NCBI GenBank assembly: GCA_004794655.1
Contig: SMMW01000534.1
Span: 1,061,501 to 1,125,500, forward strand
DNA: 64,000 nucleotides
DNA from: Marisa cornuarietis
Lineage: Eukaryota > Mollusca > Gastropoda > Architaenioglossa > Ampullariidae
Direction: 5' to 3'
Below, one piece after another: positions 1-11,051 of this stretch; position 1 is the stretch's first letter, and every line of letters starts with the position of its first letter. Under the pieces are notes generated by a model that ran no database searches, was not told where the DNA came from, and saw only the letters and a list, made by a program, of their open reading frames with translations. The position numbers were made by a program, and so were the translations under genes.

Positions 1-75
<75 letters not shown>
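1..75. repeat. (GT)n microsatellite
   Basis: About 37 uninterrupted GT dinucleotides at the window edge, so the true length is unknown. Confidence 0.98.
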
Positions 76-80
<5 letters not shown>

Positions 81-84
81 AATA

Positions 85-600
85 CGTAACATGCCAAATA
101 CCAAGCTACGTAAGTCTAGTATAGATAATATAGAGAGTATATACTTTAATACACATAAACAGGAAGGTGTTTGAATGTAACGTTGCTGCAGTACGTAACA
201 CAGTGGAGAGTACGTAACGTAGCTACTACGTAACTAATGTATGAGTAAGTCTGTAACAGGAGGTACGTACCATGTAGTATTGAATGGTAGCAGTAGTGCA
301 GACCACGTGACATGTAGATGCCATGTGAGATGTAGCAGTCTGTAACAAGAAGCAAACACGTCACAAGTAGATGCTATAATTAGCAAGTAGTAGTGAGCTC
401 GTGACACATACAGCGACTACTAACTGGCAAGAGACATACGTCACGTGCACTGTTACAGTCTATTCAAACTTTACCTCGGCGTCACGTGCACTGTTACAAT
501 CCATACAGACATTACCACTGGTTTCAGGTACACAGTTACAGTCTATAGAGACGTTACTCTAGCGTCACGTGCACTGTTACAGTCTATACAGACATTACCT
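85..600. repeat. Degenerate tandem region rich in TACGTAAC and GTCACGTGCACTGTTACA
   Basis: From 85 to 430 the motif TACGTAAC recurs irregularly. From 441 to 600 units starting GTCACGTGCACTGTTACA recur at 441, 481 and about 563, with a variant (GTACACAGTTACAGTCTAT) between. The whole block looks like an old minisatellite. Small reading frames across it are incidental. Confidence 0.7.
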
Positions 601-1545
601 CCAAAGTGCAGGTCTGTGCTGCACACCTCCATCAACTGATCCTCTCTGCTGCAGGATCCCCCCCCCTGACACATCCACCCACCCACCCTCTACTCTCATC
701 TTTGTTTTCACCCCCAGCCCGCAGCCCACCCCTGATTAATCTCCTCTTGCCGCCAGATGTCGCGATGACTGCAACAGCGTGCGTGACGTGATCCGTCAGG
801 TCGGGACCCGGATCTTGCATCACGTGACCTGAACACGCTGGCGCCACGGATGGGTGAGTGACAGCGCGTGCGTTTCCTCTGTGAGATCAGACGCGGCAGT
901 TTGGGAATGCCGGAGGTCTGGAAAACTCGGCCAAATTCCGTTTGTTTTTGTTTTGCTTTTTTTTTTTTTGAAAGCCGTTACCAGCTGCGAGTCCATGTGC
1001 TGCATTTTTAAAAGTTTTGAGCAACAACTGCTCCTTGTGCTTCTGGCACCGTTAAGATAAGCGTACTCTGTGAACTGTGACATTCTCCAAAAGAAGCCTG
1101 AGGAGTGAACAAATGTCAGTTTAAAGAGTTGGTGTCGAAACGAGTGTTCCCATGAAGGAGAGTGCAAAGCTTCGTGTTCCGAGAGCGACACGAGTAGCTG
1201 GAGAGAGAGCGAGGCCGGAGTTCTTTTGAAGGCATCTGCTGTGTGAAGAGGAAAATAACAAATTTTAACAAACAGAAAGCAGTGCACATTTCTGAAAAAG
1301 AGACGCCGGGTGTTGGAGTCCAGAACCACCAAACACCCTCGAGGAGTGCGAGGGCGAGGCTTTACCACGACAAAGGATTATGCTTGACTTCAACACCAGA
1401 GGGCGGTTGTGTGCGTCTGTGCCCCTCACACGTCTGTCGTCACTTCCGCTGGGACTTGTGGATTTTACTCAGGATGTCTGAAAGTACAAACTGAGGTCTG
1501 GCATTGCCTGCAAGTCACGCGATGGCGGTCGCGCAACAAGGTGGG
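601..1545 (+). promoter_or_regulatory. CpG-richer promoter-like stretch with possible first exon(s)
   Basis: This stretch is more CpG-rich than its surroundings and holds CACGTG and TGACGTG motifs near 783-828. It includes two ATG-plus-donor combinations: ATGG followed by GTGAGT at 850-853 (context GCCACGGATGG) and ATGGCGGTCGCGCAACAAG followed by GTGGGT at 1522-1540. Both would exit in phase 1, the phase needed by the sif exon at 49989. No TATA box was seen. This is an inference from base composition and splice-like signals only, and the segment could be ordinary GC-rich intergenic DNA. Confidence 0.25.
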
Positions 1546-2513
1546 TGCTGATTTGTGACAGGACTGTCACGCTCCTGTCAAAACCCTGCTACGATTTCAT
1601 TACACTTGCTGTTCATTGTCCCTTGAATGCGGCCATGTGTGGATCATATTACGTGTAATGCTCACTCTGTTTATATAAAATACTTTATTAAACCTCTTTC
1701 TTTTTCTCTGAGCATGGTACTCTCTCTCTCTCTCTATCCTCCCATTATATCATTCTTCACTGAGTTTCTTTTTATGAGTAATTCTGTTGGTAGGTTAGTG
1801 TACATCCCTGTGTGATGCGGGTGTATACTTGTAGACATGGGTGTATGCACCCATCTATGTAGCACAGGAGTTTTTTATGTACGTGTTTGTGCGAGAAGGA
1901 CGCGTCTGCTTGTGACGTCATCAGTGTTACAACTGCCAGGGTCACCCTCGATCCGGTTACAAGCTGGAGTGCAGACAGACTGTAATACCCACACTGAGAT
2001 CGTTCTGCTTCAGTTGTTTCCCTTTAAGGCTCGAGTGACCCCATCCTGTGCCTGGGTACCCCCATCCCCTGTCTTTTAATGTTCTTTCTCTGGAGACTCC
2101 GCTGCCTTGTCTCGATGGCTCACAGTCTATAGTTGGTGTCGACCTTCACCTCGTGAGCACCCCCCCCTCTACCCCAACCCTCCCGTGACATCCGTTTGAA
2201 TGGCGTGCAGTTCCTATTGTTTTCAAAATGTGTTTGTTGCTCCACTGTGCAGCATTCAGTTCACTCCGATGACTGCCGCTGGGCTGCTAAGACAAATATT
2301 TTCGTCCCTTGACTATTTTCAGAACCTTATCCCCTTTTTATTTCTTTATTCCTCCCTTGGTTTTTCTTTCTTTCTGACTAACAGCTTCTCCGGTTGCAAC
2401 GCTGCTCCAGACAACTAGGCGTCTTCGAAACTTGCGAGAAAATGAAAAGAAAAAAAAAACAGTCGATGGTGTAGGACTGTAGGGGCTCTTTTTTGTGTAA
2501 GGATATCTTTGAA

Positions 2514-2548
<35 letters not shown>

Positions 2549-3580
2549 TGCCAAAAGAATAAACAATTTATCAGCTTGTCGTCTCCTTTCTCTCGCACCT
2601 CTGCACGTTCATCCTTTGGATGCGTTTCGTTATTTTGACAAACAATAACCACTTCCATCTCACTACAGCAATGTCCTGCAGTCAGATGTGGGTGGCGACA
2701 ACCTGTGTGTTGAAAACTGTTTGTCCTCGCTACTATTGATGGCTTAGTCGTCTGTGATGACTACGCTTCACCTGCTTTAGCCGACCTCGTGGGATGCACT
2801 GATGCTTATGACCTCAGGGTGTTGCAGGTGTAGCAGCCGCCAGGACATTTCAGTCAATTTGGTGGAAGGAAACGATTTGGGTAGATTGTTCAGTGACCCA
2901 AGAACAGACAGATGTGGTGGTGATGAAAAGATCCAATCCTGACACGCAGTCATTTAGACAAAAACAGTCTGTGTCTGTACACCCGCGCACGTGACAGATA
3001 TGTCCGTGTGTATGCGTGCATGTCTGCGTGCGCGTGTATGTATTAGTGTACCTGTGTGTGGAGGGAGGTACAAGCATATTTTACAAACACCTCTTCTGAT
3101 CTTCAGGATGCCATAAGAACGCAGACTACTAAGATCATGAGAGTTTGCCTTGGAGCCACTAAAGCCTACCTAGTGCTTATAAGGCTTCTAATCCAGACAA
3201 GGGGACGGGTTTAAAGATCGTTAACCCTTTGACTTTGAATTTTTCAACCACGAGCTACTCTCAACGGTTAAATCTTAATGCACTCCAAAAGATTGTCCGC
3301 AGTATGTCAATTGTACCTGAAAGAGCATCAGTAGAAAATTATAAATACGTTTCACAGCAAGTCAGAAGACAGGAACAAAGCAGGGTGTGTGGGTCTACAG
3401 AGTGTATAGCAGGTGTATCAACGGTGAACAACAGGTAAATTGAAGACTATAGTAGATGCAGTGCAGATACATTACAGGTGTGTAGGTGGTATAAAACTGT
3501 AAGCTGTACATAGCTGCTGGAAAGACACCCCGGCGATGGAGCACGTGGGTGTGGTGAACATCAGTAGAGGCACGCATCTT
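1546..3580. other. No gene recognised
   Basis: Pyrimidine-rich sequence with a (TC)n(CA)n tract at 2513-2549. The small frames on both strands are short, compositionally biased and unlike known proteins. Confidence 0.6.
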
Positions 3581-3589
3581 CATGTCCAC

Positions 3590-3719
3590 GTACACAAGCA
3601 GACACAACAAACATACAGACACACACATACAGACACAAACACACAGAGATGTACACATGCACATACTAGCTCACGTACCAGTATTTGACCCACACCCTCC
3701 ACACACACATACACAATAG

Positions 3720-3757
<38 letters not shown>

Positions 3758-3909
3758 CTTACACAAGTACACAGACACACAAAGACACATGCATTCACCC
3801 ACATAAGTATGCACAGACACAAATACAATTAAATATTCACCTCTCTCTGTCACTTTGGTATGTCTCTCTCGGTAACACACATCCACACGTCCATATACGC
3901 ATGATAACA

Positions 3910-3951
<42 letters not shown>

Positions 3952-3977
3952 CGAAACACATGGACGCCCTTCGCACA

Positions 3978-4005
<28 letters not shown>
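3590..4005. repeat. CA-rich tract with (TA)n, (CA)n and (AGC)n microsatellites
   Basis: Imperfect CA-rich DNA contains (TA)n at 3719-3736, (CA)n at about 3914-3950 and eight to nine AGC triplets at 3978-4005. Frames over it read as His/Thr, Cys/Val or poly-Ala and are composition artefacts. Confidence 0.9.
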
Positions 4006-4008
<3 letters not shown>

Positions 4009-4305
4009 CACAGGTTGTGATGGTTGTCCCAGCTGCTGTCCAAAATCTATATGTTCTCCTCCGTCACCCTATTGATGTTCGGTGACAGAAAGACATGCGC
4101 ACTGGCCAACGCCCCTCCCCTCCCTCCCCGGCCCCGCGGAAAGGTAAACACTGGCAAAGTTCCACCATCGATCTCCGCACAGGCGAGAAGCGAATGATGC
4201 TCGCTCTCCTCTCGGCCCTGTGATCAGACCCAACACTGATTGCATTACTTACAAGTTGGCGCCAGAAGCAGGAAACCTTGATAAACACGATGAGGCTATT
4301 TATAG

Positions 4306-4382
4306 TATTTAGCATTTAGCATTTAGCATTTAGTATTTAGCATTTAGTATTTAGTATTTAGCATTTAGTATTTAGTATTTAG
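4306..4382. repeat. 11-copy heptamer array (T/C)ATTTAG
   Basis: Seventy-seven bases divide exactly into eleven 7-bp units, each TATTTAG or CATTTAG. The only variation is T or C at the first position. Confidence 0.97.
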
Positions 4383-4926
4383 CATGACAAATCACATGTA
4401 CATCACTTCCTGATGTAGACTACTTGGCTTCAGTAGTATGATGTCCATGCTGCTCAGTATTCAGTATTTTTTGTTTCTTGTTTTTCTTTATATGACATGT
4501 AAAAGACACCGCCAGAAATGTTGCTACACATTTAACGTGTTGACTGTTGTGTCTGGTGGAAACAGTCATTGTGCGGGCTGTAGATACACTTAGCCACCTT
4601 TCACCTCTCTTGTGCTCACCATCGCCGCCATTGAGGTGGAGGGGAGACTGTGGGCTACTAGCGACATTTTCATGTCCTCCCGACTGACTGATTTAAATCT
4701 CGACTACTTCGGTCAGAGTTCGAGGCTGTTATGATGGTGGGGTGGGAGGGGGGGGAAGTTGTGATGACGTAGACAAGGCGGCTAAATATAACAAATGTGC
4801 GCACGTGTGCCTCAGCAAGCTGGTAAAAATAAAATTCTTCCAATGGGAAAATGCAGATAACATGAGCTACATCTTCGCATTCCCCCCCCCCACTGCTGCT
4901 GTCTCTCAGACACGCACGCACACACG

Positions 4927-4960
<34 letters not shown>

Positions 4961-5145
4961 AACATATACATGCATACATGTAAACAAAGCATGTAGACGG
5001 ACCCAGACATAGAGACAGATGATAAGTTGCCCCATTAGGTGTGATGCTACCTCCCACAATTTCGTTTTCTAGGGAGCGTCGCTGACATACAGCTTCGTGT
5101 GGTTTTGCGCCTCTACACTAAACTGTAACCTTTGACCTTTACCCA
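4383..5145. other. No gene recognised
   Basis: Mixed sequence with a (CA)n tract near 4926-4957. No frame with family motifs. Confidence 0.6.
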
Positions 5146-5245
5146 CACATTGTCCAGTATACCCCTGATATTAACAAACTCATCGTCATGTCTCTCACAT
5201 TGTCCAGTATACCCCTGATATTAACAAACTCATCGTCATGTCTCT
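5146..5245. repeat. Perfect 50-bp tandem duplication
   Basis: The 50-bp unit at 5146-5195 (starting CACATTGTCCAGTATACCCC) is repeated without a mismatch at 5196-5245. Confidence 0.97.
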
Positions 5246-5571
5246 CGCTTGTGGAAATGACAGGCGGTCTTCTCGCTTTCGGTGAGGTGGAGTCTCAAAA
5301 ACTCCATTTTCCTGGTGATTTCCCCAATCAGCGAAATGAGTGTCGTGAAGAGAACGATAAATTTATCATCGCCCTGAGTTTTTCTTCGATGTTTCTCAGC
5401 GCCAACCCTAGGGGGGGGGTGGCGAGGAGGGGCGACTGACCAAGGCCCCGCGTAAAGCTCCTGATGGGATGTTACCTCGGGAGATGGAGAGAAACTCAGA
5501 GAACTGTTCGACACCATAAAAGCGAGAAAAGTGAGTTTTCTGTAATATAAATACAATGAGTGGTATGGATA

Positions 5572-5573
<2 letters not shown>

Positions 5574-5615
<42 letters not shown>
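5574..5615. repeat. (GT)n microsatellite
   Basis: About 21 uninterrupted GT units. Confidence 0.97.
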
Positions 5616-5618
<3 letters not shown>

Positions 5619-6103
5619 TCTGTCCACTGTATATAATGCGGAAAAATTGTTTTGACCATCGCGCCATCATTAAACGAAGCAGACACCGCGAGTTGATTAA
5701 CTGCCACCAATCATTGCTTTGTCCTGAAAAAGGTTAAACTAGACATTAAACAGCTTGTAACCTACAATAAACTGTACCTGTACACGACATCTTTATCACG
5801 GGGCATTCACTACAATTACATACATTTTCTCTTGTTCTGTTGTTGTTATTGTTGTCCGGAAGCCGTTACACTAGTTACAACATAACAACACCATGTCATG
5901 TATTAGCGCTCGATGTTATGGCGGTTTAGAAAGCCCCCCCCCCCCGCCATCCCTCCATGACTGGCACTGTGTTTCTCCTCCACCCCTCGGAGCGCCATCT
6001 GTTTATGTGGTATATTATAAAATATAAGTCCTGCAGTTAGGGAGGACTCCTTTCTATGGCTGGGGAGGGGCTTTCGGAAAGCCATGCTCGTCGTTTCTGT
6101 TAT

Positions 6104-6142
<39 letters not shown>

Positions 6143-6629
6143 GTCGATAGAAGTTCTTTTTATCGGCCTGGGTTTACGTCACCCTGCGGGTGATGCTGGC
6201 AGGTGATGCGTTCAGCATTACCCAAGGGAGGTAAACACAAAGCTTTGCGGGGTAAAATCAACTCAATCCTCATGCGCCGGGCAGCAGTTTTACTTGCAGG
6301 CACCTGCTGTACTTTTTGTGTGGAGGCTAAAAGCTTTCGGATTAGGCTGCAATTAATTTGACACTCGCGGCATGGTGGAGTTCCACGGCCCAGTTGTATT
6401 TCTTGAGATGTGGTTGCTTCCCTTGTCGACTGTGAATAGTGTGGGGTAGGGTAGGGGTGCGCACCGCGGAAGCTCGGCTGATTTTACTTCATTAACTTGT
6501 TAGGAGGCGTGTCTATTTTTAGATCAAACGATCCAACTGCATTGGGATAGATGAGCTTTAAGCTTTTTTTATCATCATCATCAACACTGCAGGGAATAAT
6601 GCAGCTTAACTAAACCATTGTCAGCTTTC

Positions 6630-6630
<1 letters not shown>
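5616..6630. other. No gene recognised; contains (TAA)n
   Basis: A (TAA)n microsatellite lies at 6102-6141 and short C or G homopolymers are common. No gene-like frame. Confidence 0.6.
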
Positions 6631-6690
<60 letters not shown>

Positions 6691-6736
6691 AAGAAAAACA
6701 GGAAACAAAAAAATACTTAATATTGAGCAGCAAGGA

Positions 6737-6794
<58 letters not shown>
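6631..6794. repeat. Inverted microsatellite pair: (GAT)n then (CAT)n
   Basis: About 59 bp of GAT/ATG repeats (6631-6689) are followed after about 47 bp by about 58 bp of CAT repeats (6737-6794). The two arms are reverse complements, so the strand can fold into a long perfect stem. Poly-Met, poly-His and poly-Ile frames over it are artefacts. Confidence 0.95.
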
Positions 6795-8044
6795 TCTTCT
6801 TTTCCGTCTTTTGTTTTTGTGCTTTTCTCAACTCTTCCTTTGTTCGCTGGACCTCTACGTCATCACCGTTGTCATGTATATCAGCAGCTACATCAGCAAC
6901 GCCCATGATCAGTAGCATACTACACACATACACCACGCTCGACGAGCCCCCGTAGATGGGGATGGAGGTGAAGAGATTTCTAGTTGATTGATGGAAGATG
7001 AACAACTCGCTGCTCTCTCTTTTCTATCTGGCCATAACCGTCTTGTTTCTTCTTCTTTTTACGTCATTCTTTTCCCAAAATGACGTCGAACAAATGACGC
7101 ACACAAGACGTCAAACACAAGACACCATTCACACAGGAAACAATACAAGACCTACTCCTAACTCATTACCATCAGCAATACCATTTTCACTATTTTATAA
7201 CTTCATGACTATTTTTAAAACAAAATTAACTAGCGTAAATCATACTAATGGATATTATATGTATATATATATATATGTATATTGTATGGTATTGATCCGA
7301 CATTCCACTTGTCTTGTCAGACAAAAAGTCAGGCAGAAGCAGCAGACGTCTTCAGTGGTGATCAGTCTGTCGCTGTCTCCGGTCCTTTGGTGTCTGTGGA
7401 CATCGAAACCAATTTGCCTTTTCTTTTCTCCGGCTCCTCGTCTCCTGGCGACCGTTTTCCTTGAAATCGCAGCTCGCACTGCGTCAGCACCAGTCCCTCC
7501 CTCCCCTTCCGCCCTCCATCTCTCGGCCGCCATTTCTCGGCCCAATTTCTTTGGCCGCCGGACGCAGCCGGTTCTTCCTCGGTTCCCAAATGATCTTGAT
7601 TGACTTCCTAATCAACAAACTGTCGGAAGGCTTTTTTTCCGTTTTCTGAACGTCTTCTGTGCAGCCTTAGTATACATTGTCTTCCTGTCTCACTGTTACA
7701 GATGAAGGTCTCGTCACCATCCAGTTATCAGTGTACATGACAGTCTTGTACTGGTGTTTAAAATAACAACTATCAGCACCAAAAAAATCCTACTTTTCTA
7801 CTTAATATAAAAGCACCTACCTAGGAAAGGAAGAACTTTTGGTACGCAGCAGATCTAGGATGATAATTTAGAAAATTTTAACTTCGACTTCTCAGCCGAA
7901 GAGTAACATGTTCAATAAATAAATAAATAAATAAATCAGAAGCAAATGAAATTCTCGTCATGATATTGTAAACCAAAACCGCCCTATAATAATGACAAAG
8001 AAAAATACACATATTGAAAATGTACTAACATATTTTATTGGCAG
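6795..8044. other. No gene recognised
   Basis: Contains a (TA)n tract at 7256-7278 and (AAAT)n at 7913-7936. A 201-codon plus-strand frame at 6998-7603 begins with a hydrophobic, signal-like run but crosses the TA microsatellite and C/T-rich DNA, so it is not called. Confidence 0.55.
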
Positions 8045-8158
8045 CTGGTGGAGCCCAAGACAGTGACAACCATCGGTTGCTATAGAAGCTGTGAGATCGG
8101 AATTGGAGGGAAGAATAGTCCACGTGTCTCTTTTCGCTACATATTTGACCCAATGTGA
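8045..8158 (+). other. Possible terminal exon, unidentified
   Basis: TACTAAC, a perfect branch-point consensus, lies 17 bases before TTTTATTGGCAG, and an open stretch of 37 codons ending in TGA follows. The peptide begins LVEPKTVTTIGCYRSCEI and ends VSFRYIFDPM. I do not recognise it. No partner exon was found upstream, so this may be chance. Confidence 0.15.
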
Positions 8159-8722
8159 ACGACTGCATATTTTCTTTACTATTTATTGTTAATTATAATA
8201 GACTACAACAGATTTATTATTATTCTGATGGCTTCAGCTTGTATATTTAGAAGGTATTGAAGAACATTTGGAGGCTTTAACCTGTGTAAGTCTCGGGGCT
8301 AAACATGAAGAATTCCGAGGGCTTTAACTTGGTAACTGCCGCCAGCTGTTTGATTCCCATGTGAACAGTCGGAAAGGAAAAAGCAATTTTCAAGGCGGCG
8401 TTTCTTGAAGACTTATGGCTCTAGTGGGACTTGCTTCTCCGAAGCATTACACAGTAAAATATTTGGATGCAAGTAAACTGGTTAGCTACCTGAAGGCTGG
8501 CTGACAATATAAACTTTAAAGAGCGCAAGTGAGAATTCAAGGGACAAAAAAAGTTCAAAATCTGAGTTTAAAGTCCAATCATTTTCTCGTTATTTCAGCT
8601 GGTTTTTCTTTATTCCCTTCTTTCATTCTTTTTTTACTGCTGCACACTTTTTTTCTTGAAGGTGTACATCTAAAATCCTCCCATAGGCTGATTCTCTCTT
8701 CTTCTCTCCCTCCTAATCGTCC

Positions 8723-8962
8723 TCATCTGGGCGCTGGTCTGTCGGTTAGAATCTTTATCAAGTCATTAGCAGCAGTGATTTCTTCTGGAACAATTTCCAT
8801 GCACTCACTTCGCCGGATGTCCTCAGCCTTGGTCTTAGCTACAGCTCCACGGCTACCAGCAAACTCCGCTCCGTCTTGTGAAAGCATCGACCTGCCTCCT
8901 AACTTGACCCTTGACCCGTAATGTCGAAACGAGGCCAGTACAGAACTCGTGTGATTCCCAGT
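8723..8962 (-). CDS. Unidentified coding-like frame, possible 3' exon
   Basis: On the minus strand 79 sense codons are open between a TAG at 8963-8965 and the stop TGA at 8723-8725. The composition looks like protein rather than repeat. It includes a basic, Gly-rich part (FRHYGSRVKLGGRSMLSQD) and an amphipathic, acidic part (KAEDIRRSECMEIVPEEITA, then ANDLIKILTDRPAPR). The only internal start giving a sizeable product is Met at 8885-8887 (54 residues), so if real it is more likely a terminal exon than a whole gene. I recognise no family, and the segment directly upstream on this strand lacks a clear pyrimidine tract. It could be a fragment of a mobile-element protein. Confidence 0.25.
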   Translation of the reverse strand, partial: TGNHTSSVLASFRHYGSRVKLGGRSMLSQDGAEFAGSRGAVAKTKAEDIRRSECMEIVPEEITAANDLIKILTDRPAPR

Positions 8963-9084
8963 CTATCCCTTAATAATAGTCGGCTTGGCCAGTTAGTACG
9001 AGACATATTGTACAGGCCGGCTGTCATTATTATGCATTAATCACATTCACAGTATGTTGCTCAGCTTGAGTCACGTGATAACTT

Positions 9085-9086
9085 AC

Positions 9087-9117
<31 letters not shown>

Positions 9118-9265
9118 TTTCTTTTCTTTCTTTCTTTCTTTCTTTTGTTTTTTTTCTTTGTTTGCTTGTAGTACAAAATGATAACTTATTTGTTTGTTTG
9201 TTTGTTTGTTTCTTTCTTTCTTTTTCTTGTTTCTTTGGTTTTTTTTTCTTTTTTTCTTTTTTTTT
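9085..9265. repeat. (TTTC)n and (GTTT)n low-complexity tract
   Basis: Runs of TTTC, then GTTT (about 9189-9212), then T-rich DNA. Lysine-rich or phenylalanine-rich frames here are artefacts. Confidence 0.93.
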
Positions 9266-10145
9266 GTGTAGACTGTTCGACATAGCATTCACACTACAAT
9301 TGAGACGTTCAAACAGACTGGTCTAGAAAAAACAGTGGCCATGGTATTCCTTTGAAAGCTTACTCCCTTCTAGTGATTATTGTTCAGAAACACGTGAGCT
9401 CAAGTCTGTAAGCTCCAGCGAAAACACAATTTATTTTGGCAGATTCTCTGTTCGATGGGTGTTTGGAGAAGCTCCTGGTTTTTCGTTTCGCTATACACAC
9501 TGTTTATGTTGGCAGAATCCCTCCCACAGCAAGGAAGCCCCCCTCTCTGCATCTTGTCGTCGCATACGAAGCCTCGAGTTCGTGGGGCAACAAAGCGACT
9601 GGCTTCACGCATGCGCGACATACACAGTGTACTTCGTGAGACTCGCTCACTGCCAGTGATGTGGTCATGTAACAGGGTGTGTGTGTGTGTGTGGAGAGAG
9701 GGGGACAGTGGGAGGTGATGGTGTAGAAGACATGCGCTGAGCTTCGACTTCTTGCACTTCCGCTGCACGTGTTGTCGCGCCGTCTGCTCTTTGCTGTGTG
9801 TTCACGGTCTGTTGGTCTTCACAGTATGACGACTGAGTCTGTTGAACTCTACTCATGCGTGCAAGACATGAGAAGTCTGTTAAAGAAAATATTACGACAG
9901 TGGATGAATCTTAAGCTATGACTTCACCGGGCACTGTACCTTTAAAGAACTGAGCAGACTTTGTTCTGACCACTCTCCTTCAGCACCTGCACACCTGTGC
10001 ACTTTGAACTTTGATCAAAGAGCTCATCATGCCAGAACTCAGAACTCTCTTGTTAACGGAAATGACAAATGTCACTTTTACAGGCACATATTATGTTGAC
10101 TTTTCCCCGCGTGTAATTCGGGTAGTACACGTATTGAAATATCAG

Positions 10146-10146
<1 letters not shown>
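9266..10146. other. No gene recognised
   Basis: Between 9430 and 9660 three plus-strand frames and one minus-strand frame are open at once, which reflects low stop density rather than coding. A short GT run is at 9677-9692. Confidence 0.5.

Positions 10147-10197
<51 letters not shown>
10147..10197. repeat. (AC)n microsatellite
   Basis: About 25 uninterrupted AC units. Confidence 0.97.
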
Positions 10198-10198
<1 letters not shown>

Positions 10199-10870
10199 TT
10201 ATTATTCGGCAATCCATCCCGGGATGAACCTGGTTCAGACAGACAAAGTTTCATTTAAAATTCAGAGGTAATCTTTCACAAGCTGGTTTGGTGTTAATTT
10301 ATGTTTAAGATCCATTCTTTTTCTCTACTTCACCCAAACCTTTAGCCAATAAATCGAAGATGGTTGCCTCCGTGTTCACGTGTAAATGATGTTGCAGACG
10401 ACTTTTTACTGGCTCATTAAGCGGTAATTGAAAAGAAAAAAATATTGCACAGGACTTTTAAATTAAAAAAAAAAAAAGAAATGGAACAGAAGTGTAAGCG
10501 AAAGGCATCACCTACTCATGGAGGGATCTCTCATCTTTCAGACTGAAACAGATGCTCAGTATAGACACAGCTTGTGAGTGTGCTAGACATATTTTAAAGA
10601 TGTGACTATCCGGGGAATATCTCAAAAAGCTGTCTTATAAACAATGGCATAGTTCTACATCCACCTAGATATTAGGAAGTTTCCTTAACAGCATCATTAC
10701 AACTTTTCTCACTTCTATAGCATTGTGCTGCATCTTGGGTGATTTTTCTCCTTTCTTACTCCTACCAGCACATCGATTGCAGTGAACTTCTTTTGGGGGA
10801 GTTCAACACTGCTTTGGTCTATCACGGTCTGGTTTTTGAACCTTTTTTGTTATTAATGATGCTGTGTATT
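10198..10870. other. No gene recognised
   Basis: AT-rich sequence without a gene-like frame. Confidence 0.6.
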
Positions 10871-11051
10871 TCTTTTCTTCTTGTTGTTGTTTTTCTTGTT
10901 GTTGTTCTTCTTGTTGTTGTTCTTCTTCTTGTTATTGTTCTTCTTCTTGTTGTTGTTGTTCTTTTTCTTGTTGTTGTCCTTCTTCTTGTTGTTGTTTTTC
11001 TTCTTCCCTTTTTCTTCTTGTTCTTGTTCTTCTCCTCCTTCTTCTTCTTCC
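10871..11051. repeat. (CTT/GTT)n pyrimidine-rich imperfect triplet array
   Basis: Triplets CTT and GTT alternate in blocks such as CTTGTTGTTGTT for about 180 bp. Translations are Val/Leu, Cys/Ser or Lys/Asn/Thr repeats and are not genes. Confidence 0.95.

Noticed and set aside
6581..6955. Poly-Met/poly-His proteins
   Set aside because: They are translations of GAT/CAT microsatellites.
6998..7603. 201-codon plus-strand frame with a signal-like start
   Set aside because: It translates a TA microsatellite and C/T-rich sequence. Nothing in it resembles a known protein.
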